Assembly (NCBI GenBank): GCA_965215355.1
Contig: CBDCDJ010000007.1
Coordinates: forward strand, 1,240,001 to 1,304,000
Length of the DNA: 64,000 nt
Direction of reading: 5' to 3'
Origin: CBDCDJ01 sp965215355
GTDB taxonomy: Bacteria > Deinococcota > Deinococci > Deinococcales > Trueperaceae
The position numbers and the translations under genes are program-made. The notes beneath the pieces were generated by a model. The model saw nothing but the letters and a program-made list of their open reading frames with translations, had not been told where the DNA came from and did no database searches. Shown here in pieces: positions 49,050 to 58,100 of this stretch (within the stretch, counting starts at the first letter, position 1; each line of letters opens with the position of its first letter).

Positions 49050-50441
49050 TCACAGCAGCGTTCCCTTCAGCACCACCGACGCCACGCTGAAGTAAATGAC
49101 CAGTCCCGTCACGTCCACCAGCGTCGAGACGAGGGGCGCGCTCGAGGTCGCCGGGTCCACACCCAAACGCTTCAACACGAAGGGCAACAGCGAGCCCGAC
49201 AGCGTCCCCCACAGCACCACACCGACGAGCGACAAACCGATGGTGAGCCCGAGCGTAAGCCAGTTAGGGCCGTAAGCGCCCGTCAACCACTCGGCCGCGC
49301 CGATGCGCAAGAAACCCAGCGCGCCCAACATGCCGCCGATGACGAGCCCGGAGAAAACCTCGCGGCGCATCACCCGCCACCAGTCGCGCAGGCGCACCTC
49401 GCCCAGCGTCATGGCGCGGATGATGAGGGTCGCGGCTTGCGAGCCCGTGTTGCCGCCCGACGAGATGATGAGCGGCACGAAAATCGCCAAAACCAAGGCC
49501 CGCGCCAGTTCGTCCTCGAAAAAGCCCATCGCGGTGGCGGTGAGCATCTGGCCGAAAAAGAGCAAAATTAGCCACACCGAACGCTTGCGGATGAGGCTGA
49601 ACAGGCCGATGGTGAGGTACGGCTCGTCCAGCGCCTCGCTGCCGCCGAGCTTGTGGATGTCCTCGGTCGCCTCTTCCTCGGCCACGTCGAGAACGTCGTC
49701 CACGGTGAGAATTCCGACGAGCACGCCCGACGAGTCCACCACTGGCAGCGCGGTCCGGTCGAGTCGGCGGAACACGGTGACGGCCGTTTCCTGGTCGTCG
49801 GTGACGCTGAGCGCGTCGAACTGGTTGTCCATCAGGTCGCTGACCAAGGTGTCCGGCGGGGCCAGCAGGATTTCGTGCAGGCCGATGTCGTCGATGAGCA
49901 GGCCGCCCTTGGCGACGACGTAGACGACGTTTAAGGTTTCGCTGTCGCGCCCGAACACGCGGATGTGCTCCAAGACCTCCTGCACCGTCCAGGGCGGCTT
50001 GACCGCCACGTAGTCGGGCGTGACGAGTCGGCCCACGCTGTCTTCGGGATAGCCGAGCAGTTGCGTCGCCACGCGCCGCTCGCTCGGGGACAGCAGGTTG
50101 ATAAGTCGCTTGGTGACCTTGCCGGGGAGTTCCTCGAGCAGGCCCGTCCGGTCGTCGGGCGACATGTCGTCCAGGATGGCGGCCACGTCTTTGTCGCCCA
50201 GACTCTTCAACAGCTCTTCTTGCGTGTCGACGGGCAGGTATTCGAACGTCGGGATGGTGAGGCGTTTGGGCAGCAGCCGGAACACCACCGCCTCGTTCTC
50301 GCGGCCCAGTTCGGTGATGAGGTCGGCTAAGTCCGGCGGCTCCAGGCGCTCCAACAGTTTCCGCAGAGCGATAAACTTGCGCGCCTCTATTAAACCTATG
50401 ACCTCGTTTTCAAGCTCGAGCACACCGGGCGCTTCGACCAT
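49050..50441 (-). CDS. mgtE: Magnesium transporter/channel MgtE
   Basis: A 463-residue protein with the MgtE layout. An N-terminal superhelical domain (DLADLITELGRENEAVVFRL) is followed by two CBS domains (about 140-260, with VAKGGLLIDDIGLHEILLAP and LVGILTVDDVLDVAEEEATE) and a five-helix pore domain starting SVWLILLFFGQMLTATAMGF. Pore signature FVPLIISSGGNTGSQAATLI includes the Asn/Gly segment. It imports Mg2+ and closes when cytosolic Mg2+ is bound by the CBS and N domains. Single gene on the minus strand. Confidence 0.95.
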   Translation of the reverse strand: MVEAPGVLELENEVIGLIEARKFIALRKLLERLEPPDLADLITELGRENEAVVFRLLPKRLTIPTFEYLPVDTQEELLKSLGDKDVAAILDDMSPDDRTGLLEELPGKVTKRLINLLSPSERRVATQLLGYPEDSVGRLVTPDYVAVKPPWTVQEVLEHIRVFGRDSETLNVVYVVAKGGLLIDDIGLHEILLAPPDTLVSDLMDNQFDALSVTDDQETAVTVFRRLDRTALPVVDSSGVLVGILTVDDVLDVAEEEATEDIHKLGGSEALDEPYLTIGLFSLIRKRSVWLILLFFGQMLTATAMGFFEDELARALVLAIFVPLIISSGGNTGSQAATLIIRAMTLGEVRLRDWWRVMRREVFSGLVIGGMLGALGFLRIGAAEWLTGAYGPNWLTLGLTIGLSLVGVVLWGTLSGSLLPFVLKRLGVDPATSSAPLVSTLVDVTGLVIYFSVASVVLKGTLL

Positions 50442-50621
50442 AGTGTCTGTTCCTTCCGTACCTGGGCCACGGCCCCCAAAGCAACGACCAAACCAAAGTC
50501 TAACAACTCGGAGCGGACGGACCCCGTCTTTGACAACAGGTCAGAAAAACACGACGTTCAGACCCTATTTGTCACTTTTCGCTTTCTCGGTCCCCGGCAC
50601 CTTCCCCTCAGCCGTCCCTGT

Positions 50622-50627
50622 TACACT
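50622..50627 (+). promoter_or_regulatory. Candidate -10 box (TACACT) of the EVE-domain gene
   Basis: TACACT ends 5 nt before the ATG at 50633. There is no room for a ribosome site, so a leaderless mRNA is expected. Confidence 0.5.
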
Positions 50628-50632
50628 CGCGC

Positions 50633-51094
50633 ATGACCCACTGGCTCCTCAAAAGCGAACCCCAAACCTTCAGCTTCGACGACCTGCTCGCCGCGCCCGG
50701 TCGTACGACGGCTTGGGACGGCGTGCGCAACTACCAGGCGCGCAACTTTCTGCGCGACGGCATGAAACCGGGCGACCCGGTTTTGTTTTACCACTCGAGC
50801 ACGCGGCCGCCAGGCGTGGTGGGAACGGCCGAAGTCGCCTCCGCAAGCTACCCCGACCCCACGCAGTTCGACCCTGAGAGCGCCTACTTCGACCCCAAGG
50901 CCACTCGGGAAGAACCCCGCTGGTTCAGCGTCGACATCAAAGCCGTTGCAAGGTTGCCGCGCCCGGTCACGCTCCAAGAACTCAAAAACGATTCGCGCTT
51001 GACCGATGTAAAAGTCCAACGCGGCAACCGCCTCAGCGTGATGCCGGTAACGGCGGGGGAGTTCGAGGTGGTGCTCGAGCTGGCCGAGACGTGA
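50633..51094 (+). CDS. EVE-domain protein
   Basis: A 153-residue EVE (PUA-like) domain protein: HWLLKSEPQTFSFDDLLAAP, the aromatic-rich WDGVRNYQARNFLRDGMKPG, VLFYHSSTRPPGVVGTAEVA and the late RGNRLSVMPVTAGEFEVVLE. EVE domains bind modified bases in DNA or RNA, and small stand-alone forms are common in bacteria. The sequence does not tell the modification. Single gene on the plus strand between two minus-strand genes. Confidence 0.92.
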   Translation: MTHWLLKSEPQTFSFDDLLAAPGRTTAWDGVRNYQARNFLRDGMKPGDPVLFYHSSTRPPGVVGTAEVASASYPDPTQFDPESAYFDPKATREEPRWFSVDIKAVARLPRPVTLQELKNDSRLTDVKVQRGNRLSVMPVTAGEFEVVLELAET

Positions 51095-51331
51095 ATGGCC
51101 CAAGAGGAAGCCGTATATGAAAGTGGAGAGACTCGAGCAGCAGGAGTCTGAAGCGGTACACCATCAGTAGGACTTACAGCGGTAGGCTTAAGGTTCCTTG
51201 CGAGATTCTTTCGGACGGGGCTAGCCCTGTGACAGCCTTTGATGCCGGTAAAAGAGGCTATGAAAAGAGACTATGAAAAGAGGCTAGGCTGTGTACTGGC
51301 AGTCGTGAACGAAGTCAAACCTTAGCGACAG

Positions 51332-51506
51332 GTCGAACGCGAACTGGTCAGCCGCGCCGAGGACATTCCCGACTTCAGCCGGATAAGTCGTGAAGAAGCA
51401 TGGGTGGGAGACACATGACCTGGCCGACAACCCTGAAGGTGGGCCAGAGGTCGATGCCGAAGTCTACGCTGCTCTAGGTGTTCCCGACCCTGCTGAGCAG
51501 TTTTAG
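51332..51506 (+). pseudogene. Frameshifted remnant of a small protein gene
   Basis: The frame from 51332 reads VERELVSRAEDIPDFSRISR, then EEAWVGDT and hits TGA at 51416. One base later another frame continues as DLADNPEGGPEVDAEVYAAL and GVPDPAEQF to a TAG at 51504. Together they look like a single acidic protein tail with a +1 shift, perhaps an antitoxin of the type with a WDTHD-like motif. No intact start is visible. The rest of the 418-base gap 51095-51512 shows only short near-repeats (GCTATGAAAAGAG-like, at 51256-51290) and no other gene. Confidence 0.45.
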
Positions 51507-51512
51507 TTCAGA

Positions 51513-52355
51513 TTAGGGCTCCTCCCCCACCGCCACCGGGTTGTGCGGGTAGCTGCTCCAGTCGCTCCACGAGCCGACGTACAGTTTGGCGTTTTTGACG
51601 CCCGCTTCTTCCAGCGCGATGAGGTCGACGCTGGCGCTCACGCCCGAGCCGCAGTAGACGACGACTTCTTCGGCCTCGTCCAACCCCAAATCCTCAAAGC
51701 GGCTTTTGAGGTCTTCGGCGGGCTTGTAACGCTTGCCGTCCAGGTTGTCCGTGTAGGGCAAGCTGAGCGCGCCGGGGATGTGGCCGGCCTTGGGGTCCAT
51801 CGTCTCGTTTTCGCCGCGGTAACGGTCCGCGCCGCGCGCGTCAACCAACAGGACGTTCGGGTTGTCCAGGTTGCGGCGGACGTGGTTCATGTCGGCGAGC
51901 ATGTCGGGGCGTAAATCCAGGGTGAACACGCCTTTTTCGTACGCGGGTACGTCCGCGGTCGTCTCATAACCGGCCTCGGTCCAGGCCGACAAGCCGCCGT
52001 CCAAGACGGCCACGGATTCGTGCCCGGCGTAGCGCAACAGCCACCACAGCCGCCCGGCGAACAGGTTCGCCTGGTCGTCGTAAACGACGACGAAGCTCGA
52101 GTTCGAAATGCCTGCCGCCGCCAACTTGCTCGCGAACGCCGCCATGTCCGGCAGCGGGTGCCGCCCGCCGTGTTCGGCCGGGGGGCTGGACAGGTCTTTG
52201 TCGAGGTCGAAGTAGACCGCACCGGGCAGGTGGGCGTGCTCGTAAGCCTCGCGGCCCGCCTCGGGGGCCTGGAGCGCAAAACGCGTGTCGACGACGCGCA
52301 GGTTCTCGACGCCCAGGCGGGCGTGCAAAGCTTGGGGGCTGATGAGGTTGGACAT
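51513..52355 (-). CDS. Sulfurtransferase, thiosulfate/3-mercaptopyruvate type
   Basis: A 280-residue two-rhodanese protein. The N-terminal half is inactive; the C-terminal half has the active Cys in VVYCGSGVSASVDLIAL, the CGSGVxA loop typical of 3-mercaptopyruvate sulfurtransferases. The half-linking segments RVVDTRFALQAPEAGREAYE and VLLVDARGADRYRGE are conserved. It transfers sulfane sulfur to cyanide or thiols. GGAGAAGAA precedes the ATG. It lies 17 nt after the MFS gene, so the two are probably co-transcribed. Confidence 0.92.
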   Translation of the reverse strand: MSNLISPQALHARLGVENLRVVDTRFALQAPEAGREAYEHAHLPGAVYFDLDKDLSSPPAEHGGRHPLPDMAAFASKLAAAGISNSSFVVVYDDQANLFAGRLWWLLRYAGHESVAVLDGGLSAWTEAGYETTADVPAYEKGVFTLDLRPDMLADMNHVRRNLDNPNVLLVDARGADRYRGENETMDPKAGHIPGALSLPYTDNLDGKRYKPAEDLKSRFEDLGLDEAEEVVVYCGSGVSASVDLIALEEAGVKNAKLYVGSWSDWSSYPHNPVAVGEEP

Positions 52356-52372
52356 TTCTTCTCCTTCACCCT

Positions 52373-53635
52373 TTAGCTTACAGGCTCGGCGACGGTTTTA
52401 GGCTCGTTCAGCGTGACCGGCGGCAGCCGCTTGAACAGCCTGCGAACCGTGAAGAGAGCCGCCGCAAAAAGAAGTGAACCCAGAAAAAACGGCGCGCCGG
52501 GCAACGTGACGGGCGCCGTAGACGTGAAGTAGCTGAACAGCCCCGCCGTAAAGATGAGGGGCGCGAAGATGCTCGTCAGGCTGATGAGCGAGGTCAGCGC
52601 GCCCTGCACCTTGCCCTGTTCCTGCGCCCCGACCGAGCCCGCGACGAGGCCCTGGATGGCCGGACCCGCCACCCCGCTGAGCGAACCCACCACGATGGTC
52701 GCAATCATCATCCACCCCTGGTAAGCGAGCCCGTAGGACAAGAACGTCAGCACCGACACGCTCAAACCGAACAAAATCGTGCGGCGCTCGCCGAAGCGGG
52801 CGATAGCCGGGCGAATCAAAAAGCCTTGCACCAGCACGGCCATCACGCCGACCAGCGCCAGGGTGAGGCCGTTGGCGGTCTCGCCCCAACCGAAGCGGTA
52901 GCCGGTGTAGAGCACCCAGGTCGTCTCGAGCCCGCGCTGCGCCAACGACACGAACACAAAGGCCGCCGCCAAACCCGCCACCAGCGGATACGCGCGCAGT
53001 TGCGCGATGCTTGAAAAGGGGTTCGCGTTCCGCCAGGTAAAAGCGCTGCGATTTTCTTTCGAAAGCGACTCGGGCAGCACGAAAAAGCCGTACAGCCAGT
53101 TGAGCAGCGCCAGTCCCGCCGCCACGAAAAAAGGCAGCCGTATGCTGACGCCGCCCAGCACGCCGCCCAGCGCCGGGCCGACGATAAAGCCGAGCCCGAA
53201 GGCCACCCCCACCAGCCCGAAGTTCTGCGCCCGCGTCTCGGGCGTCGAGACGTCGGCGATGTAGGCGTTCGCGGTGGTGAAGCTCGCCCCCATGATGCCG
53301 GCGATGACGCGCCCCACGAACAGCCAGCCCACGGTCGGCGCGAACCCCTGGATGAGGTAGTCGACGCCCAAGCCGAACAGCGACAGCAAAATGACCGGCC
53401 GCCGCCCGAAACGGTCGGACAGCGCGCCCAAAACGGGCGCGAAGAAAAACTGCATGAGCGCGTACACCGAGGCGATGACCCCGAAGTAGCGCCCGGCGAG
53501 CGCGGCGTCGCCGCCGACGAACTGTTTGATGAGTTCGGGCAAAATCGGGATGATGAGGCCCAAGCCCAACACGTCTATAAACAAGGTGATAAGGATGAAA
53601 ATCATTGCCGCCGGGCGGTGTTTGGGTGTGGACAC
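52373..53635 (-). CDS. MFS transporter, TetA-like drug exporter family
   Basis: A 420-residue, 12-helix transporter. Its first helix reads MIFILITLFIDVLGLGLIIP, followed by the MFS motif GALSDRFGRRPVILLSLFGL in loop 2-3 and ANAYIADVSTPETRAQNFGL, all typical of the TetA/DHA1 group. I choose GTG 53635 because AGGAG lies 6 nt before it; a TTG two codons earlier would be too close. Substrate unknown; the name does not prove tetracycline export. Upstream gene of a pair with the sulfurtransferase. Confidence 0.9.
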   Translation of the reverse strand: MSTPKHRPAAMIFILITLFIDVLGLGLIIPILPELIKQFVGGDAALAGRYFGVIASVYALMQFFFAPVLGALSDRFGRRPVILLSLFGLGVDYLIQGFAPTVGWLFVGRVIAGIMGASFTTANAYIADVSTPETRAQNFGLVGVAFGLGFIVGPALGGVLGGVSIRLPFFVAAGLALLNWLYGFFVLPESLSKENRSAFTWRNANPFSSIAQLRAYPLVAGLAAAFVFVSLAQRGLETTWVLYTGYRFGWGETANGLTLALVGVMAVLVQGFLIRPAIARFGERRTILFGLSVSVLTFLSYGLAYQGWMMIATIVVGSLSGVAGPAIQGLVAGSVGAQEQGKVQGALTSLISLTSIFAPLIFTAGLFSYFTSTAPVTLPGAPFFLGSLLFAAALFTVRRLFKRLPPVTLNEPKTVAEPVS

Positions 53636-53768
53636 GTTCAACTCCTAGGGTCGCCTTGACACCCGCCAGCCTACACCGCCGCCCGGCGGGAGGGCTAGGG
53701 CGGGGTCGCAAGTAAACTTTAGCTGTAAGCCTAAAAAGTGCCGAGTCCTGAGTCCCGAGTTGCAAGTG

Positions 53769-53810
53769 TTTTTACTCGGTACTTTTTACTCGGTACTTTT
53801 TACTCGGTCC
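53769..53810. repeat. Three tandem 14-bp units (TTTTTACTCGGTAC)
   Basis: Two perfect and one near-perfect copies (last ends CC) fill 53769-53810, followed by another TCGGTAC. They lie in the divergent gap between the MFS gene and the methyltransferase gene, ending about 55 nt before the latter's ATG. Each unit holds the half-palindrome ACTCGGTAC, which also occurs near 4690-4730. Confidence 0.9.
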
Positions 53811-53853
53811 TCGGTACTTTACCAAAGGAGGTAGGTCTCGCCTCGAGCCCGCG

Positions 53854-53859
53854 TACAAT
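53854..53859 (+). promoter_or_regulatory. Candidate -10 box (TACAAT) of the methyltransferase gene
   Basis: TACAAT ends 6 nt before the ATG at 53866, with only ACCCTC between. A leaderless mRNA is expected. Confidence 0.55.
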
Positions 53860-53865
53860 ACCCTC

Positions 53866-54669
53866 ATGCCCGTGCGCATCGACAGCCCCAAAAACCAAAC
53901 CATCAAACACTTGGCGCGGCTCAAAGAGCGGCGGCACCGGGACGCGGCCCGGCGCTACCTCGTCGAAGGGACGCGGGAGCTGACGCGGGCGCTGAGCGCG
54001 AACGTTCCTTTGGAAGAAGTTTTCGTCTGTCTCGACTTGCTCCGGCCGGAGGGCCGGGCGCTCGTCGAAACTTTAGCGCTGCCGCAGACCGAGGTTTCGG
54101 CGGAGGCCTTCAAGCGCCTCAGCCTGCGGCAAAACCCGGACGGCGTGCTGGGCGTGGCGCGGATGCGGGAAACGAGCCTTGCCGACCTCGAGCTGGCCCC
54201 CGACGCACTCCTGCTCGTCGTGGACGGTGTGGAAAAACCGGGTAACTTGGGCGCGCTGCTGCGCACCGCCGACGCTTGCGACTTAGACGCGGTGTTCGTG
54301 ACCGGCGCGGGCACCGACCTTTACAACCCGAACACGATTCGCGCGAGTCTCGGCAGCGTGTTCAGCCGCCCGGTGCTGGCGGTCGAGACGGAAGCGCTGC
54401 TCGAGGTCTTGACGGCGCGGCGTTTCAAGCTCGTCGCCGCCACGCCGGACGCCCCTACGACCTACTGGGACGAGGACTACTCGGGCGGGGTCGCCGTCGT
54501 TTTGGGTACCGAACACGCCGGGCTGGGGCCGGACTGGCGCAACGCGGCCAGCTCGAAGGTGTCGATTCCGATGCACGGCTTGGCCGACAGCCTCAACGTG
54601 TCGGTCGCGGGCGCGCTGCTCGTCTACGAGGCGTTGCGACAGCGCGCTAAAGCCCCAACAGGTCGCTGA
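53866..54669 (+). CDS. SpoU/TrmH-family RNA methyltransferase
   Basis: A 267-residue SPOUT 2'-O-methyltransferase. An N-terminal substrate domain starts SPKNQTIKHLARLKERRHRD with RRYLVEGTRELTRAL. The knotted SAM domain has VVDGVEKPGNLGALLRTADA, VFVTGAGTDLYNPNTIRASL, VLGTEHAGLGPDW and IPMHGLADSLNVSVAGALLV, so motifs 1-3 are complete. It methylates a ribose in 23S rRNA or tRNA. Its end overlaps the convergent response-regulator gene by 23 nt. Confidence 0.92.
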   Translation: MPVRIDSPKNQTIKHLARLKERRHRDAARRYLVEGTRELTRALSANVPLEEVFVCLDLLRPEGRALVETLALPQTEVSAEAFKRLSLRQNPDGVLGVARMRETSLADLELAPDALLLVVDGVEKPGNLGALLRTADACDLDAVFVTGAGTDLYNPNTIRASLGSVFSRPVLAVETEALLEVLTARRFKLVAATPDAPTTYWDEDYSGGVAVVLGTEHAGLGPDWRNAASSKVSIPMHGLADSLNVSVAGALLVYEALRQRAKAPTGR

Positions 54670-55033
54670 CCATCTTGCGAAAGTTTTTACCCTCCAAGGG
54701 CTTGTTCAGGACGAGGTCGGCCCTGGCGAGCTTGGCCGCGGTCATGACGCGCTCTTCTTTGGCCGCGGTCAGGATGATGACCGGCACGTCCTTGAGCCGA
54801 GTGATGGACTTGACGCGGCTGCAAATCTCGACGCCGCTGACGAAAGGCATGTTGACGTCCAAAATGATGAGGCTCGGCGTGTGAGTTTGCAAGTATTGGA
54901 GCGTCTCGCGCCCGTCCTCTTTGGCGACGACCTGGTAACCGTCCAGGGTGAGCAGCATGTCCAAAACGGCGCGCTGGCCGGCCTGGTCGTCGGCGACCAG
55001 AATGGTGAGAGCGGATGAGGCGGGGGGTGTCAT
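54647..55033 (-). CDS. Stand-alone response-regulator receiver
   Basis: A 128-residue single receiver domain. The acidic pair is in TILVADDQAGQRAVLDML, the phosphorylated Asp in LIILDVNMPFVSG, the Thr in VIILTAAKEE and the Lys in LVLNKPLEGKNF. No output domain is present, so it acts by protein contact, in a phosphorelay or CheY-like manner. I place the start at ATG 55033 because TATGCT lies 8 nt before it. No histidine kinase is nearby. Confidence 0.9.
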   Translation of the reverse strand: MTPPASSALTILVADDQAGQRAVLDMLLTLDGYQVVAKEDGRETLQYLQTHTPSLIILDVNMPFVSGVEICSRVKSITRLKDVPVIILTAAKEERVMTAAKLARADLVLNKPLEGKNFRKMVSDLLGL

Positions 55034-55041
55034 GCCGTTCA

Positions 55042-55047
55042 AGCATA
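55042..55047 (-). promoter_or_regulatory. Candidate -10 box (TATGCT) of the response-regulator gene
   Basis: TATGCT on the minus strand lies 8 nt before the ATG at 55033. No ribosome site is present between, which fits a leaderless transcript. Confidence 0.45.
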
Positions 55048-55126
55048 CCACCGGGACCCGGACCGCCCGACTAAAAAGTCAACAGTCAAGGACGTAACCA
55101 CCAGAACGTGACCACCCAAAGACGAG

Positions 55127-58100
55127 TCAGGGCACTTCGACCTTCACTTGCGACCGGCCCACCCCGAGGGTGTAGGTGCCCGGCGGCACCTCGGCCTCGT
55201 CTGCCGAGGCCCCGCCCCACACGTCGCCGGGAACGACGGCGAAGCGCTCCAAAGGAACGGTCAAGGTGACCGTTCGCGTCGCGCCGGGCTCGAGCCTCAC
55301 ACGAGCAAAGCCGACAAGCTGTTTAAGGGGCGTCAGCACGCCCACCGGGGGCCGGCTCAGGTATACCTGCACGGTCTCACTGCCGGCACGGTCGCCGGTG
55401 TTGGTAAGCTTTACGCTCACCTCGACCGCGTCGCCGGTCACCGCGGCGCTGAGGTTGCCCTGCTCGAAGCGCGTGTAGCTCAGGCCGCTGCCGAAGGCGT
55501 AAAGCGGGTCGTAGGGCGCGCCCGGCGGCACGTCGTAGGTCAGCGGGAGTTGTCCGGCGTGTTTCGGCCAACTGAAAGGGAGTTTGCCGCTCGGACTGGT
55601 GCGGCCGTACAAGAGGTCGGCGATGGCCGGGCCGCCCTCGCTCCCCGGCAGGTAAGCCATGACGAGGCTGTCGATGCCGGTGCGGACGTCCTCGGGGAGG
55701 ATGAGCGGTCGGCCCGCCATGAGCACCACGACGACCGGCGTGTCGGTTTGAACGAGGCGGCGCAGCAGCTCGAGCTGCTCAACGGGAAGCGCGAGCGTGG
55801 CGCTGTCGCCCTCGCCCTCGGCGTAGGGCGGCTCGCCCAACACGGCCACGACGACGTTCGCCGCTCGAGCCGCTCCGGTGACCGCGTCGCCGTCGCGCGT
55901 GTCGGCCAGGTAAGTCACCGTCACGCCCGCGGGGGCCTGGGCCTGCAGCGCCGCCAGCACGGTCGTGCCCGGCGGCGTCTCGCCCGCGTCGCCCAAGCCC
56001 TGCCAGCCTATCGTCCAGCCGCCCGTTTGGTTCTTGATGCTGTCGGCGCCCGCGCCGACGAGCAGGATGGTTTTGACGGTGTCGTCGAAGGGAAGGGGAC
56101 CGTTCTCGAGCAGCGTGAGCGACGCGGCCGCCGCCCGCCGCGCCAGCGCCCGGTCTTGCTCGACGACGGCGGCGTCGGCAGCCTCGGCGTCCACGTACGG
56201 CTGCTCGAACAAACCCAGCTTGAATTTCAGCGCCAGGATGCGCCCGACGGCCTCGTCGACGCGCGCCTCACTCACGGCGCCCTCTTCGACGAGTTCGGTG
56301 AGGGTTTGGGTGAAGGTGTCCGCGTCGTGGGGCACCATGTACATGTCCACTCCGGCGTTGACGCTTATGGCGACGGCGTCCTTAAAGGTCGCAGCGACTC
56401 TGTGAGCGGCGACGAGCTTGTCGACGTCGTTCCAGTCCGAGACCGTCACGCCGCCGAAGCCGAACTCGTCGCGCAACACCTCGGTGAGGAGGTATTTTGA
56501 GGCGTGGACCGGCACGCCGTTGACCGAGCCGCTGTTCGCCATCACCGTGTCGGCTCCGGCGGCCAGACCCGCGCGCGCCGCGGGAAAGTGAACCGTGCGG
56601 AGCGTGCGCGGGTCCAAAAAGGCCGGGCTGCGGTCGAAGCCGACGAGCGGTTGCGAGTAGCCGCCGAAGTGCTTCACCGTCGCGGCGACTTTTCCAGAGG
56701 CCTGCAAGCCGCGCACGCTCGCCGCGACGAAGTCCGCGGCCAAAACGGGGTCTTCGCCGAAGGTCTCGTAGAAGCGCCCCCAGCGCGGGTCGCGGCCCAC
56801 GTCGGCGACGGGCGCAAACGTCCAGGGCGTGCCCGTCGCCAGCAGGTCGTCAGCCACGCGCTCGCTTATCTGTTCCACCAACGCCGGGTCGAAGGTCGCC
56901 GCCAAGCCCAAGTTGTGCGGGTAAATCGTCGCGCCCAAGACGTTGTTGTGCCCGTGGACCGCGTCGACGCCGTAGATGAGCGGGATGGGCAGGCGGGAAT
57001 GCTCTAAGGCGTAACGCTGTAGCTCGTTGGTCAGCTCGGCCCAGGCTTGCGGCGTGTTCGGCACGGGGGCCGCGCCCCCACCCGAGAGCAGCGAGCCCAC
57101 GTGGTTGTCGACCAAGACGCGCTGCAGCCACTCGTCGTTCAGCGGCCCGCGGTCCCACTCGCCGCTGCCCATCAGTCGGGTCACGTCGATTTGGGTCATC
57201 TGCCCGACTTTTTCGGCCAGGGTCAGCCGAGCGAGCAGGTCTGCGACTCGAGCCGCCACACTCTGCGCCGGGTCGAGGTAAACCTCACCCGCTAAACTCA
57301 CGCTGCGCAGCGCGTCCAGGTAAAGGGTGCCGCCCGTTCGTGGCAACTCGAAGCGGTAGCCCGAAACGTCCGTCAGGGTCAGCCCGTCGTCGGGCGCGCC
57401 CGTCGGCTGTTCGGCGCCGCGCGCGAAGTCCGTAAAGGGCAGCGTGAGTTTTTTCCAGCCGGTAAAGTCGTCGCTGAACGTGGCGGAAAAACGTTCGGCG
57501 GTGTCCGCCCCGGTGTAGACGCGCAGGTAGTCTACTGTCAGGGTTTGGGGAAAGCGCGTGGTCTCGTCGGGGTTGCCCGGCCAGTTACCGCCCACGGCCA
57601 AGTTCAGCAGCAAAAAGAAAGGCTGGTCGAACACCCATTCGCTGTCGCTGGGCAAACTGTCCGGCGTCAGGGTGAAAAAAAGCTCGTCGTCGACGTACCA
57701 CTGCAGTTCGTCGGGCCGCCACTCGAGCGCGAAGGTGTGAAAGTCGTCGGCGAAAGCTCCCGCCGCCAGTTCGAACGCCCCGCCGACGCCGGACGCGCCC
57801 GCGTAGCCGGGGCCGTGGACGGTGCCGTACACCGTACCGGGTTCGCGCCCGATGTGCTCCATGATGTCGACTTCGCCCGAAGTCGGCCAGCTGACCTCGC
57901 CGAAGTCGCCCCCCAGCATCCACAGCGCGGGCCAGATGCCTTGGCCCTGAGGAAGTCGCATTCGCGCCTCGACCCGGCCGTAGGTGAACTCGAGCTTGTC
58001 CTGCGTCACAAGGCGCGCGGAAGTGTAACGGCAGGGGCCGTAGTAGCACTCGAGCCCTATGTCCGGCGCAACCTCTCGCGCCGTGATGACGAGGTGGCCC

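Noticed and set aside
52373..53635. Tetracycline resistance gene
   Set aside because: Only family-level similarity to TetA-like exporters; no evidence for the substrate or acquisition on a mobile element.
52398..53765. 455-codon minus-strand frame over the MFS gene
   Set aside because: Arg/Gly-rich frame-shifted shadow. The MFS frame has 12 helices and the GxLSDRxGRR motif.
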